Source of the DNA: Actinomycetes bacterium
Lineage (GTDB): Bacteria > Actinomycetota > Actinomycetes > Mycobacteriales > Mycobacteriaceae
Reading direction: 5' to 3'
DNA length: 19,100 nt
Assembly: GCA_022600695.1 (NCBI GenBank)
Contig: JAHZJY010000030.1
Location: 1-19,100, forward strand
This document shows, piece by piece, positions 8,085 to 19,100 of this stretch. The notes below the pieces were generated by a model, which saw nothing but the letters and a program-made list of their open reading frames with translations, ran no database searches and was not told the origin of the DNA. The translations under genes and the position numbers were made by a program. Numbering within the stretch: the first letter of the stretch is position 1; each line of letters opens with the position of its first letter.

Positions 8085-9665
8085 TCAGGCGAACTCCTCC
8101 GCGCTGGCCTCGATCCAGTCCGACAGCCAGTCCTGCGGCGGGCACTCGAGCAGTTCACCGGGCATCAGCCACTCGTAGATCTCGGCATAGGTGCCGGTGC
8201 GATGCCAGTCGATGCGGCGATTGAGCATCGACGGGGTCAGCTCGTCGAACCCATCCAACCCCATGGAGGCGATCATCTGGGCGGCGCTGGCCACAGTTGC
8301 ACGCTGGAAGTTCGCCACCCGGTCGATCTTGTCCGGAACGTGGAGCGCCCGGGTCAGCCCGGCGTCCTGGGTGGCGACCCCGGCGGGACAGCTGTTGGTG
8401 TGGCACTTCATCGCCTGGATACACCCGACTGCGAACATCATGGCGCGTGCCGAGAGCGTGAAGTCGGCGCCCTGGATGATCCGCGCGACGATATCGGCCC
8501 CGCTAGCCACCTTTCCGGAGCCACCGACCTTAATGTGCTGGCGCAGGCCGGTGCCCACCAGGCAGTTGTGCACCAGCATGAGGCCCTCGGTCAGCGGCAT
8601 GCCGATGTGATCCTCGAACTCCTGGGGGGCGGCACCGGTCCCGCCCTCGGAACCATCGACGATGATGAAATCGGGGGTGATCCCGCTCTCCAGCATCGCC
8701 TTGCAGATGGACAGGAACTCCGATCGGGCGCCGATGCAGAGCTTGAAGCCGACGGGCTTGCCGCCGGACAGGCTGCGCAGGGTCGCGATGAAGTGCACCA
8801 ACTCCAACGGGGTGGCGAAAGCCGTGTGCGCCGGCGGGGAGATCACCGTCTGCCCCACCGGCACCCCGCGGGTGGCCGCGATCTCCTCGGTCACCTTGAC
8901 ACCGGGCAGCACCCCGCCGAGTCCGGGTTTGGCCCCTTGGGAGAGCTTGATCGAGATGGCTTTGACCGACGGCAGATTGGCCTTGTTCCCGAACTTCCCG
9001 GCGTCGAAGTGTCCGTCACCGGTCCGACAGCCGAAATAACCTGAGCCGATCTCCCAGATCAGGTCACCGCCGTGCTTGAGGTGGTACGGGCTGATCGCGC
9101 CTTCGCCGGTGTCATGCGCGAAGCCGCCCTTCGCGGCGCCTCCGTTAAGGGCCTCGATTGCGTTGCCCGACAGCGACCCGAAGCTCATTGCCGAGACGTT
9201 CAGGAGTGCAATGTCATAGGGCTGGGTGCAGTCGGGCCCACCGAGTCGCACCCGTGGCGCCAGGTTCGTGGCCACCTTGGCCCGCAGCGAGTGCCGGAGG
9301 AACTGGTAGCCCACCGCGTTGACATCACGTTCGGTGCCGAACGGCTCGTCACCTTTGGTGCCTTTGGCCCGGCGATAGACCATATCGCGGGTCTCCCGGT
9401 CGAACGGTGCCCCCTCCGTATTGGATTCGACGAAGTACTGCCGGATCTCAGGACGGATGAGTTCGGCCAGGAAGCGGGCGTGACCGAGGATCGGATAGGC
9501 CCGCAGAATCGAGTGCCTGGTCTGGATCAGGTCCCAGGTGCCCAGGGCCGCCAGGGCGGCCAGCGCCGCCGCCGGCGCCAACCACCATATGCTGTGTCTG
9601 ACCGAAAGCAGAGCGGCTGCCGCCGCCTCGGCCCACACCGCCGCCACGATGACCGCTCTGAGCAT
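8085..9665 (-). CDS. Membrane-anchored FMN-binding glutamate synthase family protein
   Basis: A 526-aa stand-alone version of the glutamate synthase FMN domain. Residues 2-42 form two hydrophobic segments that should anchor it in the membrane. The following barrel has the family landmarks NVSAMSFGSLSGNAIEALN, AISIKLSQGAKPGLGG (about 237-251), the FMN-phosphate-type loop VDGSEGGTGAAP (336-347), and a 3Fe-4S cysteine motif C-x5-C-x4-C (Cys415, 421, 426; CIQAMKCHTNSCPAGV). It lacks the N-terminal glutaminase domain and the C-terminal GXGXG domain of GltB (about 1500 aa), so glutamine-dependent glutamate synthesis is unlikely alone; the true substrate is unknown. ATG 9665 is chosen over in-frame ATG 9740 because AGAGGA lies 7 nt upstream and the extra residues look non-coding. 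It is divergent from pheS and convergent with the cyclase gene. Confidence 0.9.
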   Translation of the reverse strand: MLRAVIVAAVWAEAAAAALLSVRHSIWWLAPAAALAALAALGTWDLIQTRHSILRAYPILGHARFLAELIRPEIRQYFVESNTEGAPFDRETRDMVYRRAKGTKGDEPFGTERDVNAVGYQFLRHSLRAKVATNLAPRVRLGGPDCTQPYDIALLNVSAMSFGSLSGNAIEALNGGAAKGGFAHDTGEGAISPYHLKHGGDLIWEIGSGYFGCRTGDGHFDAGKFGNKANLPSVKAISIKLSQGAKPGLGGVLPGVKVTEEIAATRGVPVGQTVISPPAHTAFATPLELVHFIATLRSLSGGKPVGFKLCIGARSEFLSICKAMLESGITPDFIIVDGSEGGTGAAPQEFEDHIGMPLTEGLMLVHNCLVGTGLRQHIKVGGSGKVASGADIVARIIQGADFTLSARAMMFAVGCIQAMKCHTNSCPAGVATQDAGLTRALHVPDKIDRVANFQRATVASAAQMIASMGLDGFDELTPSMLNRRIDWHRTGTYAEIYEWLMPGELLECPPQDWLSDWIEASAEEFA

Positions 9666-9714
9666 GTCCTGTCCTCTTCGCTTGACGGGTTGGCGGCGCC
9701 ATGCGGCCGCCGGC

Positions 9715-9729
9715 CGGGCGAATTGCCCG
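9715..9729. promoter_or_regulatory. Small palindrome in the flavoprotein-pheS divergent region
   Basis: CGGGC-GAATT-GCCCG forms a perfect 5-bp inverted repeat around GAATT, between the flavoprotein start (9665) and the putative pheS -10 box (9753). It could be an operator or a hairpin in either leader; nothing in the sequence identifies a binding protein. Confidence 0.25.
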
Positions 9730-9752
9730 CGAGGCGTCATTCTGGCATCACC

Positions 9753-9758
9753 TATGAT
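9753..9758 (+). promoter_or_regulatory. Probable -10 box (TATGAT) for pheST
   Basis: TATGAT is one base from the TATAAT consensus and fits TANNNT. It would place the start of transcription near 9765 and give a leader of about 64 nt before pheS. No clear -35 lies 16-18 nt upstream. I found no T-box or attenuator in the short leader. Confidence 0.5.
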
Positions 9759-9813
9759 CTCCAGACCGGCACTTCAGTCACACCCGTGCCGCCCGAAATC
9801 CCTGGCCAGCTAA

Positions 9814-15854
<6,041 letters not shown>

Positions 15855-15858
<4 letters not shown>

Positions 15859-16723
15859 CGCTCACCGTGAAGGCCAAGGCGGCGGTACTGGCCGAGGCGT
15901 TGCCGTGGTTAAAGGCGCTGCACGAGCGGATCGTCGTGGTGAAATACGGCGGCAACGCGATGACCGACGACACGCTCAAACGTGCGTTCGCCGCCGATAT
16001 GGTGTTCCTGCGCAACGTCGGCATCCATCCGGTCGTCGTGCACGGCGGCGGCCCGCAGATCAGCGCCATGCTCAAAAGGCTCGGAATCGCGGGCGAGTTT
16101 CGGGGCGGCTTCCGGGTCACCACCCCGGAGGTGCTCGACGTCGCCCGGATGGTGCTGTTCGGACAGGTTGGCCGCGAGTTGGTGAACCTGATCAACGCCC
16201 ACGGCCCGTACGCCGTCGGCATCACCGGTGAGGATGCCCACCTGTTCACCGCGGTGCGGCGCAATGTCTCCGTCGACGGGGTCGCCACCGATATCGGCCT
16301 GGTCGGCGATGTCGAACGGGTCAATTGCGCTGCGGTGCGCGATCTGATCGCCGCGGGGCGCATTCCGGTGGTCTCGACCATCGCGCCGGATGCCCACGGT
16401 GCGGTGCACAACATCAACGCCGATACCGCCGCCGCCGCGCTGGCCGCCGCACTCGGTGCGGAGAAGTTACTGATGCTTACCGATGTCGAGGGTCTTTACA
16501 CCCGCTGGCCGGACCGCGACTCCCTGGTCACCGATATCGACACCGAGACCCTGGCTGACCTGCTGCCCGGCCTGGAGCAGGGCATGGTGCCCAAGATTGA
16601 GGCCTGCCTTCGGGCAGTCACCGCCGGAGTGCCCAGCGCCCATGTGATCGACGGCCGGGTAGCGCATTGCGTTCTCGCAGAACTGTTCACCGACGAGGGA
16701 ACCGGGACCAGGGTGGTGCTCCC

Positions 16724-16727
<4 letters not shown>
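15855..16727 (+). CDS. argB: Acetylglutamate kinase
   Basis: ArgB phosphorylates N-acetylglutamate with ATP; in the pathway it is the usual arginine feedback point. The 290-aa amino-acid-kinase fold is clear: KYGGNAM (residues 30-36, phosphate-binding Lys), [72 protein letters not shown] and [13 protein letters not shown]. The N-terminal helix (residues 4-23, [19 protein letters not shown]) is the type of extension linked to hexamer formation and arginine inhibition, so it is likely arginine-sensitive (family knowledge). The ATG at 15855 overlaps the argJ TGA and the stop overlaps the argD GTG, both by 4 nt. Length fits M. tuberculosis ArgB (about 294 aa). Confidence 0.97.

Positions 16728-19100
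<2,373 letters not shown>

Overview
The window is a GC-rich actinobacterial chromosome segment of mycobacterial type. Gene order (uvrA end, lysX, infC-rpmI-rplT-tsnR, class III cyclase, pheS-pheT, argC-J-B-D-F-R) follows the M. tuberculosis Rv1638-Rv1657 block as I remember it, and many proteins look close to mycobacterial orthologues. The PE/PE_PGRS genes that interrupt this block in M. tuberculosis are absent, and a glutamate-synthase-like flavoprotein gene sits between the cyclase and pheS. That suggests a non-tuberculous Mycobacterium/Mycolicibacterium or close relative. Species cannot be fixed by eye.

Layout: (1) 2-559, the 3' end of uvrA (+). (2) 696-4794, a minus-strand cluster. Read in its own direction it is a DUF1844 protein, then lysX (a lysyl-phosphatidylglycerol synthase fused to a class II lysyl-tRNA synthetase), then a small Pro/Ala-rich protein of unknown function. 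(3) 4795-5076, a divergent leader region upstream of infC holding a clear terminator-like hairpin and mutually exclusive alternative stems, which look like an attenuator. (4) 5077-7148, infC (ATC start), rpmI, rplT and tsnR, a translation/ribosome operon. (5) 7169-8083, a soluble class III adenylate cyclase whose GTG is placed exactly for leaderless transcription, facing tail-to-tail (1 nt apart) a minus-strand membrane-anchored FMN/3Fe-4S glutamate-synthase-like protein (8085-9665). (6) 9829-13392, pheS-pheT, the two subunits of phenylalanyl-tRNA synthetase, abutting with no gap. (7) 13393-13534, an intergenic region with a perfect 22-bp tandem duplication, a weak terminator-like hairpin and ArgR-type palindromes. 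(8) 13535-19100, the arginine operon argC-argJ-argB-argD-argF-argR; every junction is a 4-nt ATGA/GTGA overlap, and argR runs off the window.

How the genes work together: the first half is mostly translation machinery (IF3, L35, L20, an rRNA methylase, PheRS, the LysRS part of LysX) plus membrane charge modification. The second half is the acetyl-cycle arginine pathway from N-acetylglutamate (ArgB, ArgC, ArgD, ArgJ) to citrulline (ArgF), with its repressor ArgR at the end and probable ArgR boxes over the argC start. Most of the window is ordinary housekeeping DNA. The strongest non-gene signals are the infC leader, the argC operator with its embedded mini-ORF, the leaderless-type promoters, and two perfect short tandem duplications. 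I see no CRISPR array, tRNA, rRNA, insertion sequence, prophage or defence/toxin system.
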